A stretch of DNA of 64,000 nucleotides from Astragalus membranaceus (GCA_039519185.1 CM076847.1:41698916-41762915), one strand, 5' to 3'. Shown: positions 10,217 to 23,703, numbered from the stretch's first letter. The notes: generated from the sequence alone by a model not told the origin. A program made the numbers and translations.

Positions 10217-13200
10217 AATTTCACGAATAGCACTTTGTATGCTCCATATTGGGGCAGAGTAATGATTACTAAGGTTTTCTACTAGCATTCTAAATACTCG
10301 TGCAAGTCCTTTGAGTAAAAAAAAACAAAAGAAATCCAAAAAAGAAAAGCCCGTTAGGTTGAAAACTCACAAGAGCAATCTAAGCAAAAATTAGGGCATA
10401 AAAAAAATAATAATAAAGAAAAAGCAAACATATTAAAATGAAGTTTTGTCCTGTAGTTACAATTTCAAGAAAATAAGCAATCATGATTTGAAGTGGAGTT
10501 TAGCCATATCCAAAAACCAAAAAAAAGAGAAATACCCTTTGCCACCCACTTCGAGCCAAAAAAAAAAATCAAAAATTTCAAACACCTTAGACAAGGATCA
10601 ATCCCATATCTAACAGCTCGCTCAGCTAGAAAAAGAAAAAAAGATCACAAAAAAAAAAGTGAAATTCAAATTCTCAAAGAAAAGACCAAAGCGGTCGAAA
10701 TTGTGAGCTCATACTTCACACCATCGAGCATATAAAAGATCATTGTGTGAAATAAACCCACAAACACTTCCTTTGGCCTAAGCGTCCTATCCTCCATAAA
10801 CCCTCAGATGCGCTACAACCCCAAAACAGGTTCATTCTACCATAAAACGCATAAAAGATTCTTTGTCTCAACCAACCCCGAACACTCTCAGGAGCAAAGA
10901 AATCATTTCCTTCATGAATCATTAACCACTGGCCATATTACAATCCAAAGGCCTATTCTGATCAGTGATTGGTTGCTTCCATTTTTCTCAAAGCTTATAC
11001 TATAGGACAAAATAATCAGAATAATTTATTTGCTCAAAAAAAAACAAAGAGAAAAATATTATTACAAAAGAAAATAAGAAAAAACTTAAAAGGGCTTGCA
11101 CGCTTTAAGTTCATCAATAGAAGATAACAGTGATCATCAACAAAGTGAATTTTCATCGAACCAAAAACTCTTGACTGTCTTAGCTTGTGGAATCCTTCCC
11201 AAGGAAAACCACAAATCCCTACTAAGGCAGTTACTTGACTTATCATATCAAAATGGGGCAATACCTCACCCCCCATTCCACTCAAACTCAGGGAGATTTT
11301 TTTAGCATCCCCAAAATACCCTCATCTTTCATCCCGTTCATATACTACATTCTAACTTTACACTCTGTCACAATCCCACTCGGATGGGGCAATCTTCACC
11401 TTTCATGGATTGGGGCAACCTTGTCCTCTTATAGACCGGGACTTCATATCCCTCGGCCCGAAAGAATCCTTCTGCCTCCCATTCCATTCAATCCTAGCCA
11501 CGCGTCACCCCAATACCTGCATAGTTCCCAATCCCTCAACCAGTCTATATCCTTAGTTGTCATTGTCCTCCCTAGACAAAGGCAGACTTTTTCACTCCCC
11601 ACTATTTGAAGTCAAAATTGGGGCAGTCAAACATTTTTACCTTGGGGCAAGCTTATCTCTCATAAGTTTGAGCCAATAAACCTCATCCTCCACTCCACTC
11701 ATGTGTCACATTCGACTATACCCTGCATTTCTTGAACCCTAAGTCAACTGACACATTCATTTGCATTCGCACTTTTTTCATATTTATTAAGCAAATGCTT
11801 CAAAGGGAGAGACCCACAATAATGACAATCCCTCTAAGTTAACATCTTAGACTTGAAAGCTTAGCCATCATGGGTCATCATAACCAAATGAGAACCCATC
11901 TGCAAATACACACCTCGATCTCTAGAAAGGGCACCAATACATTGCTGCAAGCCACACTTTTCAAGATGACAATCCTGAGCTTACCAGAGTTCAAGTCCAA
12001 GCCATCACAAATCTTTCTTCCAAGGAACGATCAATTCAAAATGTCCAGCTCTCTGTTTCCAGCATCAAAAGTTTTCGCATCCTTACAAAAACAAAAAGTG
12101 TTGTTACCAACAAATCATGCATTATACATGTTCTCATTATTCTAGAATTAAAACCATGCATCTGATCATACCCATCACAACTCTTTCATACAAGTATTGT
12201 ACATGCATTCACATTCCACTTGTTTTGCCTACACAATTTTGCTTCTTGTGCATTACGCATTGCGTATGCGGGCATGCATCGCCACACATAACATGTATCG
12301 CTTCAATAAAAATGCCAAATGTCGGTTCCATCATTACCAAAAGTCTGTCTACATCCCAATCAATCCCATCATCGCACCATATATTTAGGCATTTCCTTTT
12401 GTTCACCATAGCGTTTGTATCAAAATATTACGTATCCATCACATTCACATTCTCATTTCATGCATTCATCAAATACCAAAAAGGCAATAAAGCAGAAAGA
12501 CAAAAAAAACCTCTCACATCCCAGCAAACATCCAATCATTGCATCATACAACATCAAGTCATGCGGCTACCACAACCCTTCATCTAAGCATTACGTGAGC
12601 ACGTTCATTCATTCATTCATTTATTCATGAAAAGGAGCAAAACAAGAGAAAACCAAAAAGGCGAAAATCATCCACATTGCACCCGTTACTCCCACCAAAG
12701 CATAGATCATTCCATCATGCAATCAACAGTACGTTTGCATTCACATGTTATCGACATGCGCATACACAACTCATCAGTTTTTGTTCCCGACCAACTCCAG
12801 CACCCACAATTCACGGGCTTTTGTAGTCCATTTTCTTTTGCATTGCACATTCATCACATTGCACGAATACATATAACATTTGTTTGCTTCGATAGACGTG
12901 CCACGTGTGGGTCTTATCATCACCAAAAGCTTTCTATAACACCAATCATATCATTTGCCATGCATTCATGTGCTCTCCTATCATTCACCATAGCATTTGC
13001 ATCAAAGAATTACATTCGCATCATATGCACATTCGCATTGCATGCATCAAGAAAAGAAACAAAATAAGTAAGAAAAAGCAAAAAGAAAAATCCATCCACT
13101 ACATTCATCATCACACCAAAAATTAATCACTACAGTCACATTTACATCTCATACACCGTTGTCAACTTTCTCATTCCATCAGGCTCAACACCCATGGTAT

Positions 13201-15022
13201 ACCCAGGTCATTCATCATCCCCCCAGATACCAATCATTGCACGCATGACATTGTTCGCTTCGATAGATGTCCAAGTGCCGGTCTCATCGTTGCTCCCAAA
13301 AAAAAGAGTTTTTTTTACATTACTAATCATATCTTTGTACCATGCATGGCATTCGCGTCAAAGCATTACATTTTCATCACATTCACACTTTGCATTTCAT
13401 ACACTCATTGTATATCAAGAAAAAAGAGAAAAGCAAAAAAAAACAACAAAAGGAGAAAAATTGCTCACTCCATTACCTTCATCATTAATCAGCACAATCA
13501 CATTCATATCTTATCTGCATTCACATACATCACCTACCACCTTCTATTGCACGCATACATCAATCATTGCATTTTTAGACATGCCAAATGTAGATAGCTT
13601 TTCTCGTCTCAGGTAAATGCAATCATTAGGTATGTTCTAGGCAGGTGCGCCATGTGTCAATCCCAGTAATTTGTTCCCTCAAAGTCAGTGCTCCAAGCAC
13701 TGGTCTCATACCACAATTCAGAATCTCAATACTCCTTTAGACCCCCTAGTGGTCCCTCAGAGCCCAAGCGCTCCTTCAGACCCCCAGCGGTCCCTCAGAG
13801 CCCAAGCGCTCCTTCAGACCATCAATGGTCCTTCAATCCAGATCGCACGTCGCGTTATCGAGCAACCGACGGATCATCCGACCCCAGGTCCTTCAGACTA
13901 GCTGTGTCCGCCTAAAAAACACAGTGGACGTCCTTCGAGGTGAGCAAATCAAGTCAATGACCTGACCTTGCCACCCATGGCCGCTCGAAAAAGGCCACCC
14001 CCCAAGCAGACCGTTTTACTAGTACCGTTGCTAGTTTGCGCTCCATCAGACCCATTGGTCCATCAGGCTTAGGCATGCCCTTCAGACCTCGTCGGTCCTT
14101 CAGTTTAACTCCAATCAATGCGCCAAGCATCGACTGCGAATTAGACCATCAGAGCCCAGTGCTCCTTCAGATCCCCGGTGATCCTTTATTTACTCTTGTT
14201 CTATGTCAACCCAATTTTTCAAGAATTTCTATATAAAAAAAAGAGAGCTGATCAGGAAAAAACAGTCAGACCAAAAGAAGAATTTCAGGATTGTTCCACC
14301 ACATTCATCATCACACCAAAATCATAGCATTGCATGCACATGCATAACATGCACCCATACTCCATGCACTATTCCTTGCATCAACTGACGTATGCAGGTA
14401 CCTCAATCCAGTGCGGCAGCATTGGCCATTTCAAATAATCAATCAACAGGATTCGTGAATCCCTTCAGGACCCAAGCGTCCAGCCAAAAGCAGACTTCAC
14501 CTCGTATTCGAGCTGCGGGTAAGTCCTTCGACCCCATTGGGTCCAGTCGAAAAGGATAGCTGTGTTGGCCTAAAACATGGCGCAGTCCTAGGGAAATATC
14601 GAGATCAAGACTTGATATAGTACCCTCCCCCGGTCTCTCGCATGACCATCCCTTTGAGCCCACGTGCTCCCCAGGCCCAAGTGCAAGCTCGGATCGCTCG
14701 CGATTCGTTAAAAGGCTTTAGGCAGCCTCCGTCGCCGGCTTAACGAGGGCCGGCACCCCTTTTTGCTTCCCTTTTTATTGCTTTCTTTATTGCTTTCCGC
14801 TAGCTTATTGAGGGTTGGCACCATTTAATTTCCTGCTTACTGAGAGTTGACGCTTCATCCATTGCATTCACTTCGGGCTAACACCCAATAAAAATAGAAA
14901 GAGGAAAAAGAGGAAAATTCGGGTTTCCCTAAGTAGACAAAATCGGTATAATTCCTGAATTCTTTATCTTCATTTTGCCTTGGAATATGTTTCGGCCAAT
15001 TCATATCCCTCGTTAAAATTCA
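10217..15022 (+). other. Ogre 3'-untranslated-like region, non-coding
   Basis: A 4.8 kb stretch with no convincing gene. It starts with GTTAGGTTGAAAACTCACAAG-like sequence, which matches the start of the Ogre-1 region after integrase (31130 on). It continues with degenerate CATTCACATTC/GCATGC-rich sequence (12100-13600) and repeated TGGGGCAA segments (11250-11650). Its end (about 14400-15022) matches 32045-32740 of Ogre-1, including CAGCCTCCGTCGCCGGCTTA. Small ORFs here have no recognisable domain. Confidence 0.7.
13751..13865. repeat. 38-bp tandem repeat
   Basis: Three copies with GGTCC(C/T)TCA at 13751, 13789 and 13827; unit contains AGAGCCCAAGCGCTCCTTCAGAC. Degenerate relatives continue at 14040-14190. 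Confidence 0.75.
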
Positions 15023-15038
15023 GATAAAGAGGGGCAGC
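15023..15038 (+). promoter_or_regulatory. Polypurine tract of inserted Ogre-like element
   Basis: GATAAAGAGGGGCAGC directly precedes the LTR start TGTCATACC at 15039. The Ogre-1 equivalent is at 32742-32757. It primes plus-strand DNA synthesis. Confidence 0.85.
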
Positions 15039-18000
15039 TGTCATACCCCAATTTTGTCCGGCTTAGGTCAAAACCCCAATTCTCCCCAAAAATAATAAAT
15101 AAATGAATTAAAGAATAAAGAGCATCGTGCATTGTATTTAGGGTTATAGAAGTCATTTCAAAGCTTCTAAAATCATTTTTGGAGTTGGAATGTACTTTTG
15201 AACAATTTAGGGTTTTTCAGTGCAAAAAGGGTGTTTTAGTCATTTCGCAAATAAGGGATGTTTTCTCAGAACAAGCCACTTAACATGCATCCCAAGGTCT
15301 TAGAGGTCATTCCTAGGGGGAAAAGTCATTTTTAAAGTGAAAATGTGCTTTGGGCAAAAACTAGGGTTTTTAGGGTGAAAGGGCATTTTGGTCATTTCAC
15401 GCTAAAAGCGGTTTTTTCGTCCCAAATCACCGAACCATCACCAAAGGATTATTTGAGGAAGATTTGTGCTTAGTTGTGATTTTCTTTGTGCGCATAAATA
15501 TTAAGTCTCCTAGCATAAAACCCAATTTTCGAACAAAAGGGCAAAATGGTCATTTCCGCTAGAGTGAGGCCCAAAATCAATTTTGGGAATAGTGTTGTCA
15601 TGGAATTTTGGGCCCAATGATTGAATCTTAGGATGAGCCCAAAATAAAAAAAAAAAGAATCTTCATGAAATAAAAGAATGATCATAAAAAGAAAAATCAA
15701 AAAGAATCAAAATAAGGTAGTGTCCTTAATAAGACAAAATGTACTATTTTGTGACAACTTGCATTTTTTCCCTCTCCTTCCCTCCTCATGGCTGCGAATT
15801 TCAGCCCTCCTTTTTCCCTCATTTTGTGTTTCTTCATGCCCTTAATCCATGTGAGTTGTATTCCTAGCCATTGATTAAAATTCTAGATCAAATCCTAGGC
15901 TACAACTATGTGCAAATTGACCTAATTGCCCTCAACAATTTTTGTGTACAAAAAAACTCCTAATTTTCGATTTCACTAGCTATTCTTCACTCATTTGTGT
16001 TTTCTCCTTGTCCCTAATCCATGTGCATTGCAATCTTGTCCCTTGATTCAAATTCTATCTCAAATCTCAATGGTTGGCAAAAGCACAATGTCCTATATAC
16101 CCTTAATTTTGCACCTCATATAAAACCCAAAAATAAGAAACCAAAAAGAGGAGACTCTCATTTTACCCTAGCACACAATCAGACCACAATTCCTCTCCTC
16201 CTCCCCTCTCAAACCCAAGACCACCTCCCACCATTTCCACCACCAATTCTTCAATTTTCAACCATCCAAACTTCATTATTCTTGATTCCTACACTAGATC
16301 CACTTCTAATCTTGCATTATCTTCAAAGTTCATCATCAAATCCTTCAAGATCAAGTGATTTTCGTGGGATTCAAGATGAGGTTCAAGTGTTCTTGGTTTC
16401 TATTTTGATCTTCTTCTTCATTTCAAGCAAGATCTAGAGGTAAGCTCACAAACCCTTGCATTTTCTTTAATTTTCATTATGTAATCTCTCTTCTACTCCT
16501 CTTTTCTTCTTGAAAGAAGCTTTGAGGACTCATTTCAAACATTATTGGACAAGGACATTGGGAGCCTTGGGTGTTTGAGATGGGTCCTTGGCCTTGAAGG
16601 GAAGATTCTTGTGTTTGAATAATTTTCCTTGCATTTCTACACATTTTTCACTAAAGTTCATGAAATAAAACATCACTTTCTTTCAAAAAAGGTTTCGGCC
16701 ATGTAGTGTTTTTAGTGGTTCATGCATTTCTTTGTTCATTTATGGTGTTTAAGTTAAATAAAAAAGTGGATCTAGCCAACTATGCTTTTAGGTTCATAGG
16801 TAGAAATTAGGGTTTTATTGTTCTTGCATTTCCTTTGATTTTGAGTTGAAATAAATGATGGAATGACAATTGTTTGAGCATCAAATGTATGGGTAGATCC
16901 TAGGGTTTATGTTCATATGCTCATTGATGTGATTTGGTTGCAAGAACATGATGAAATTCGTGCTTGAGTTTTCCTTGCGATGCATTCGGCCATAAGGCCT
17001 ATTTTTGCCCTCTTTGATTGCTTGAAAATTGTCATTTTGATTGTGTTTGGGCAAGTGCAAGTTAAGCAATTGTGTTTGTTTACTTTTTACCATTTTACTT
17101 TACCACTTCATTAACTTTTTACCAAAAGACATAAAAATATTTTACCATTTTGGTCTTTACCACTTCATTAACTTTTTTACCAAAAAACCTAAAAAGATTT
17201 TACCACTTTGGTTTTTACCTATTCATTAACTATTCACCTAAAACATAAAAAGATTTTACCATTTTACTTTTACCTCTTCATTAAGTTTTTACTAAGTTTT
17301 TACCTCATTCATTGAAACATCTTTACCTTCATTCATCAAAACATTTTTACTACATCCTTACTCTAACTTTTTACTACTTCTTACCAAAACATTTTTAAGC
17401 TTTGCATTTCATTTATTTACATCATCCATGCAACACACTTTCATGCTTGCACACTAATACTTGCATACTCCCATATACTCGCATGTTCATGCATTCTTAT
17501 ATGCTTATGCATCTTGCTTTCTTTTATTCTATCACATGTTTATGCATCCTTGTATGCCATACATACATTCATAAACAAGTATGTTATACATTCAATAGTG
17601 TTATGCCTTGCATTCATTCTTAAATGTTCATGCATTCATTAATATCATGTCTTGCATTCAATAACCAAATGTTCATGCATTCATGCCATGTCAATTACTT
17701 CAAAATCAAACAAAATTGCATTCAATAATGTTCATTCATTCCTTGTATGCTCATGCATCATCACCCAACCGTGCATTCATATCCACATGCTTACTCATTT
17801 AAACTAAGAATATCCTATGCTTATGATCAATTGCATTCTTTTGTTCATGATGCCATTTAAATGTCTTGACTTAATTGTGTGCCATCCTTTCTACATGTAT
17901 GACCTCCTAATGAAGACGTAAGCCTACTTGCTTGTTGTAGCATAGAGTCATTAGGGTAAATACACTCCTTTGAGATTGTTGCCCGTCCCGTAGCAATTCT

Positions 18001-19288
18001 CACCCACACAACACAATTGCTTTGAGAACTTTGTTTTGCATCTTTGATAATCGAATCCCTTGATTGTATTGGCATGCTTAATCTTGGTTGATGAATAATA
18101 TGTTCATGATTGCTTGATTGTTGAAGTATGAGTCGTGTTCATTCATTTGCATTTGGTTATGGATTTAGAATTGATTTGAAGTGTTCTACTTTTTTTTTCT
18201 AAAACCTCTTTCCTAGATTCATTAATAAAAGAAAACCCTTTTATTTTCAAAACAAGAATAAAATAAATTGTCATTGACGACCAATCGCGCCGTTGCCGTT
18301 TAGGTTGTTAATGATGATTTTGTTTTCAAAAGAATTAGTAGTGAGGCCATTCTAACCGTTGTTGTTCGGTCTTCACAAAAGCTCAATCCTATTTTCGAAA
18401 ACTTATTCCTCAAAAGTAAAACCAATTGTCACTGATGACCAATCGCGCCGTTGCCGTTTAGGCCATTAATGATGATTTCATTTTCAAAAGAGTTAGTAGT
18501 GAGGCCATTCTAACCGTTGTTGTTCGGTCTTCACAAACGCTCACCCAATTGCGAAAAACCCCTTAAGCCGTTTTCAAAACCAAAAACCGAGAACTACGTA
18601 GCTTTGAATTCTCCATCGCACCGGGAGATACGTAGGAGCGGGGTCCTGTCCCGTCAAGCACACTCTTAAAAAATCTTTGTTTTGCCCTGATTTTCAAAGA
18701 TAAACCGAGAACTACGTAGCTTTGATCCCTCTTCCAGTGAGGGTACGTAGGAGCGGGGTCCTGTCCCGTCAAGCACACTCTTAAAAAATCTTTGTTTGGT
18801 CCTGATTTTCAAAGATAACCCGAGAACTACGTAGCTTTGATCCCTCTTCCGGTGAGGGTACGTAGGAGCGGGGTCCTGTCCCGTCAAGCACCCTTTTAAA
18901 AAATCTTTGTTTTGTTCCGCTTTTCAAAGATACCAAAAATATTCTTCTTCCCCCCGTTTTCAATAAAACAATTTCTCAAATGAAATAAAAAGAAAAGGAA
19001 AGAAAAGAAAAGAAGTAGAACAAACCGCTTTCAAACTCAAACTTTTGTCTAAACCACACATCAAGTTAATGGTTCCCTTTCGGTAGAAAGGAGGTGCGGG
19101 GTGCTAGTACCTTCCCCGTACCTAACCGACCCCCGAACCTACATCTCGAGTTTTCAAAAGACCATCCGCCTTGTTTAAAAGACCTTTTTTCAATGTTTTG
19201 GTCTTAAAATTAAAATATTGGTGGCGGCTCCGAACTTTTTCCACGTTGTCAAACGAAAAGTCCCAAACCGGATTTTTCGGGCGCAACA
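15039..19288 (+). repeat. Complete Ogre LTR of the inserted element
   Basis: A 4250-bp LTR from TGTCATACCCC to GGGCGCAACA, clearly diverged from the two Ogre-1 LTRs but with the same modules, including the 161-bp and 118-bp repeats. It is preceded by a PPT as expected for a 3' LTR. It is followed by GCTGGC, the first bases expected after a 5' LTR (spacer plus the start of the primer site), where the sequence breaks off into inverted leader sequence. A tandem LTR-internal junction followed by rearrangement would explain both. Confidence 0.85.
18587..18935. repeat. 118-bp tandem repeat in the inserted LTR
   Basis: Three copies starting at CCGAGAACTACGTAGCTTTG (18587, 18705, 18820), equivalent to the module at 7546 in Ogre-1. 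Confidence 0.88.
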
Positions 19289-21826
19289 GCTGGCAATGAC
19301 TTTTGTTTTTGTTCTTTATGACGCATGAAGGAGCTGTTTTTGAGATGCATGAGAATTAACGACTTTTGTTTTTGTTTCTTCATGATGCATGAATGTAATT
19401 TTTTTTATAATATCAAGGTGATATTATTTTCTCATTTTTGGCGTGTGGCTTATGCAAGATGAAGTAAAATAAAAATATGATATTTTGTTATTTTCTAGAT
19501 GATGAGATGCATGTTGGTACCATGATAATGAAAACGATGACCGTATTCTATTATGAATGCATGATAATTTTTTATTTTCTAGCTGAAAGACTAACTATGC
19601 TCACGCAACAAGAATAATCAAGTTAAACGCACATTGTGTCCTAATGCATGAAGGAACACATGGTGAAAAACGACGAAAATGCAGATGCGAATGCATGAAA
19701 TGCGTGCATGAATGATCACTTGGAAAGGTCGGTTATTCTAAATGATTTTTGGAGACAATGCGGCACGTGACCGATGCAGAGCCTCTTTCATGTATCAGAA
19801 TGGAATGCTAAGTGCGTATCTATGAATGATGCAAAAATGATGACGTAATTTTTGAAATGATGCATGTTGACACGGTATATAAACGATGTGTGGATGAAAT
19901 GGCGTATGGATGATTTAATGGGACAACAGTTTTTTTGGACGAGTGAAAAGGTGCGTGAATGCTATCATGATATTGCAAATGATGAAATGCCTATATTATT
20001 TAATGATGGTTTTTGTGAATGATTATGAATGAATGAAAATGCATGCTAAATGAGATATTCAGTTATTTATCAAAAATGTGATCATGTTTTTTATTTTCAT
20101 GAAAAGAAATGCAATGTATGAACGAATAACGTTGCATGATGCAGATGCGAGGAAGGTGAATGAATGATCACTTGAAAAGATTGACTATCCAAGATGATTT
20201 TCGGAGGCAATGCAATATGATGATGAATAATGTAAGAAAGTGGCATCATTTTATCATTTTCTTTTATTTTGGACACGATGCATGCTAGATGACTGATGCA
20301 TTCGAGGTGGTTAGGAATGGGGAGCTTTTGTCTTTATTTTTATTTTTCTATGCATGGAGAGGAGTAACGAATATAGTACATTTTTGAGTATGCAAGATGA
20401 TGAAAGTTGGACAACTATGTAGCGTCTTTATTTTTTGGAGGATGATATGCATGTTAGTACCATGAGAACGAGATGTATATGAAAACAAGTTACTCGTTCT
20501 ATGGTGATTTTTTATTTTCTAGCAAAATATAATGCCCATGATGACAGATATGTATGAAAAATGCGAATGCATGAAGAAGTAAATGTTTGATTCTAATGCA
20601 ATTATTTTCGTTTTCGGAGAGGTAGTGCAACATGTATGCAGACTCCTATTTTTTGATTTATCGGATGACAAATGATACAATTATAATGAAATGATTTTTT
20701 TGTTTTATTTGGGAAATGATACATGAATATGGAATGGTTGCATTTAGACTAGGATGACAACATGATGGAAATGATGTATGAATGTTATTTTTTGAAACGT
20801 AATTCAAAACTTTACAAATGATGTGATACCTACACTGTGTGATCATGATTTTGAATGATGTCGATGCATGTTAGATACGATGCTAATGTTTTTTTTTTTT
20901 TATCAAATGATATGCTAATTTTATATGGGTAAAAATTGTGTTTTTTGGCGTGCGAGGAAACAAAATGCAATGCACTCGCAGCGGTTTTTTTTTAATGCGA
21001 GGAAAAGAGTAATGAACATAATTTTTATGTAGTATGCAAGATGGACAAATGACGGAAATGATATTTCTAGGGTGATGCAATGCATGACGGTGCAATGATA
21101 ACGAGACGCGTGTGAAAAGAATGATCTTACTTTGTTATGAATGCATGATGATTTTTGTATGATGGACGGAAGGAGTGATGTCGTCTCATTTGCATGCAAA
21201 TGAAGGAAGCATAAAAATGTTTTTTTTTTGAGTGATTTCATTTTTGGAGAAACGCTAACCAGATTAATAGTATAATGCCCCTGTGTCCTAGGTGGGTCAT
21301 GTCTAAATTGGTATTTTCAACATGGTCTAGGGTCGCTTATGTGATCAATCTCTCAGGTGGCTCTATTCACTTCCTCACAAAGGTCTCCAGAGCTAAAATC
21401 CCCTTCCTGATATGATCCACAACGATAGCGAGCTACCTGGTGTGGGATACCATGAAAGAGCGTACTCTGGTTGAGACTTTCATGAGAGCCAGACAGATAA
21501 AATCCAGAATGACTGTCACTAATAATCTCCACTCGTCCTAGGTTATTTGCAGACCCGGGTATAGGGCCCCACTCAAAAGTGTGTGCAAAAGTGTAAGTGA
21601 GGTGTGTGATGAGAGCAAAATACCTAAACTAATCAAACTGGACAAGATGTACAACAATAATAACAAAAAAGTCGTCTACCCTAAGGTTCAATAATATAAT
21701 GAAATGCTAATAAATAAATAATATAAGAATAAGGGTAAAAACAAAATATTAATAAAATTAACAAATACTTACACATTTAGTTAATTTGGCTTGACTCTCT
21801 TAATTTTCCCCAGTGAAGTCGCCAGC
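19289..21826 (-). mobile_element. Inverted Ogre leader (5' untranslated) segment
   Basis: Read on the minus strand from 21826 leftward this is the start of an Ogre element: a two-base spacer, a primer site (21807-21824), then leader sequence. Blocks at 21280-21620 are the reverse complement of the Ogre-1 leader type at 8640-8910 (CTCATGAAAG/ACCTGGTG features). From 19290 to 21240 the sequence is full of ATGCATGA and GATGATG words and has no gene. It runs opposite to everything around it. Confidence 0.75.
21807..21824 (-). promoter_or_regulatory. Primer binding site on minus strand, Ogre variant
   Basis: The minus strand reads TGGCGACTTCACTGGGGA, one base different from the Ogre-1 site. It lies two bases from an LTR end GGTCGCTACA (minus strand) at 21827. 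This marks a second Ogre family with its own LTR terminus. Confidence 0.88.
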
Positions 21827-22473
21827 TGTAGCGACCGAAAAATCCGGCGGAGGGATTCTTCGAAGTTCTTGAATGAAGCCGCCACCAAAGTTTTAGTTTA
21901 AGGGCAAACATTGGAAAATCCCTATTGAGTGGATAAAGGGGTCTTGCGGACCAGATTTAGGCTCGGGAGTCGTTTATGCGTGGGGAAGGTATTAGCACCC
22001 TACGACATCCTTCCTAAGGAAGGTTACCTTTTAACTAAATGTGTAAGCGTTTATTAATTCAAAAATAATGTTTTTACCCTTATAATAATAATAAAAAAAA
22101 GACTCGATAAACGGTTAGTTATTAAAAACCTTTTTTTCTTTAAATTCATTTCTCTCATTTTTCTCAAAAATGTATAAAAATAACTAACCGTTTATCGAGT
22201 CTTTTTTTTTATTATTATAAGGGTAAAAACATTATTTTTGAATTAATAAACGCTTACACATTTAGTTAAAAGGTAACCTTCCTTAGGAAGGATGTCGTAG
22301 GGTGCTAATACCTTCCCCACGCATAAACGACTCCCGAGCCTAAATCTGGTCCGCAAGACCCCTTTATCCACTCAATAGGGATTTTCCAATGTTTGCCCTT
22401 AAACTAAAACTTTGGTGGCGGCTTCATTCAAGAACTTCGAAGAATCCCTCCTCCGGATTTTTCGGTCGCTACA
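21827..22473. repeat. Near-perfect palindrome of two inverted Ogre LTR ends
   Basis: The left arm (21827-22123) is the reverse complement of the right arm (22179-22473), with a 55-bp spacer. By eye I find one substitution (CCGGCGG against CCGGAGG) and a small change in an A-rich run (ATAATAATAAAA). Each arm is the last 300 or so bases of an Ogre LTR ending GGTCGCTACA; the left one leads into the minus-strand primer site, the right one abuts the GTAGA duplication. The DNA could form a long hairpin or cruciform. Confidence 0.95.
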
Positions 22474-22478
22474 GTAGA
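22474..22478. repeat. Target-site duplication GTAGA, right copy
   Basis: Second copy of GTAGA, directly after the insert end at 22473; ORF1 resumes here. Confidence 0.92.
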
Positions 22479-23703
22479 GAAGTTGATTGATTATGCTATC
22501 ACCTGTGAAGTGCGAGTCATGAACATTCAGGAGTGGATCCAGTTTCTAGGGAGCCTAGATGAGCACTTGATTCGTTGGTATCTCCCATCTTGCTGGGAAG
22601 ATAGGCCTGAGATAGTTTTCCGCTGTGGTGGTTTTCAAAATGTCCCACTGATGGGCACTAAGGGTTGCATTAACTACAATCCCTCTTTGACTCTGAGACA
22701 ATTAGGATACCCAATGAGAAGTGCGCCTACTGAAGAGATGGTATCCTCGTTTTACATCCATGAGGGAGGGCAACAAGATGCCAGTTTGATGAGAAAGGTT
22801 TTGCAAGCTTGGGGTATGGTGACTCGCTATGGAAAAGCAAAGATCTCTCAGAAGACCAAGGGAATCACTTTTGCTCGGTGGCTTGAGGAGAGGATTCAGA
22901 GTGTCCAGCTGCCATATCAGAAAGTATTGCAAAATGAGAAAAAGATGATAAACTCTAGTGCTCCGGTTGTTGAAGAACTAGGGGATGTCAAGTTAGCCCT
23001 GATGAAAGCAGAGGAGGAAAAGAAATCCCTGCAAGCTGAGATAGAGAAGTTAACTCAGAGCAACCAGAGATTGAAAGAAGATAATGCTTCCAAATCTGCT
23101 GTCATTGAGGAGTTGGACAAGAAACTCAGAGAAGAAGAGAAGGAAAAGGTAGAAGCTCAAAAGTATTGGCAAGCGGCCAAAGAGGAAGTCAAGAGGCAGA
23201 AAGCAAAAGGGAAAGGGGCAATTGAAGAAGTCAGTCAATGGAGGGATCTGTACGAAAAGACAAAGATGGAAGAGAGGACTACGAGAAGTCAGCTCGCCAA
23301 GTCAAAAAGTGAGTCCCGCTTGCTACAAGCCGAGTGGGAGAGCAAATTGAGCAGTTTGGTGCAAGAAAGAGATTCAGTGGAAAGCATCCTCAAAGAGTAT
23401 AAGCAAGCTCTAGGATACGAGCGAGAGATTTCTGACGAATTGAAAAGAAACCTTCGGCACATCAGCGATGCATACAGGCAGGTGAAAGATGAAAGTCGGT
23501 ATTGGAAGCACCGCTTTGTTGAACTCCTTGGCAGAATTGAGGAACAGGCAGTCATCATAGAGCTGAAAGATGAAATTCAGCATTGGAAGGTTAGATTCTC
23601 TGAGCTTGCAGAGTTGGCCAGCCAAGCTCTCTCAGGTGTGCCTAAGAAGCTAGGGAAGGCCGAGTGTGAGATGTCTCCTTTCAACACTCCGCCAGCAGTC
23701 TAG
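22479..23703 (+). pseudogene. Ogre-1 ORF1, 3' part
   Basis: Continues the ORF1 frame after the insertion. The first part has WIQFLGSLDEHLIRWYLP and, further on, FRCGGFQNVPLMGTKGCINY, blocks typical of the Ogre ORF1/DUF7745-type protein. The second half (about 22940-23560) is strongly charged with heptad-like spacing and should form a long coiled coil, suggesting self-association. The TAG at 23701 may be a nonsense change: the same frame stays open for 37 more codons, rich in K and R (KRKR), to a TGA at 23815-23817. 23818-23945 shows no gene. Confidence 0.85.

Larger units (their letters stand above)
10143..22473 (+). mobile_element. Ogre-like composite insertion inside Ogre-1 ORF1
   Basis: Begins with an LTR start (TGTCATACCCC) and ends with a different LTR end (GGTCGCTACA), with GTAGA duplicated on both sides, so it entered as an LTR-type insertion. 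Inside: a 74-bp 5' LTR stub, a long 3'-untranslated-like region, a PPT, a full LTR (15039-19288), then about 2.5 kb of an Ogre leader in the opposite direction, then a palindrome made of two LTR ends facing each other. There is no gag or pol. The LTR ends come from two Ogre variants, so recombination or template switching shaped it. Confidence 0.85.

Noticed and set aside
12100..13600. Cluster of small ORFs rich in H, S and I
   Set aside because: They come from degenerate CATTCACAT-type repeats in an Ogre untranslated region; no conserved motif and no consistent frame.
19290..21250. Possible satellite DNA because of many ATGCATGA words
   Set aside because: No fixed period could be found; the stretch fits an inverted Ogre leader.
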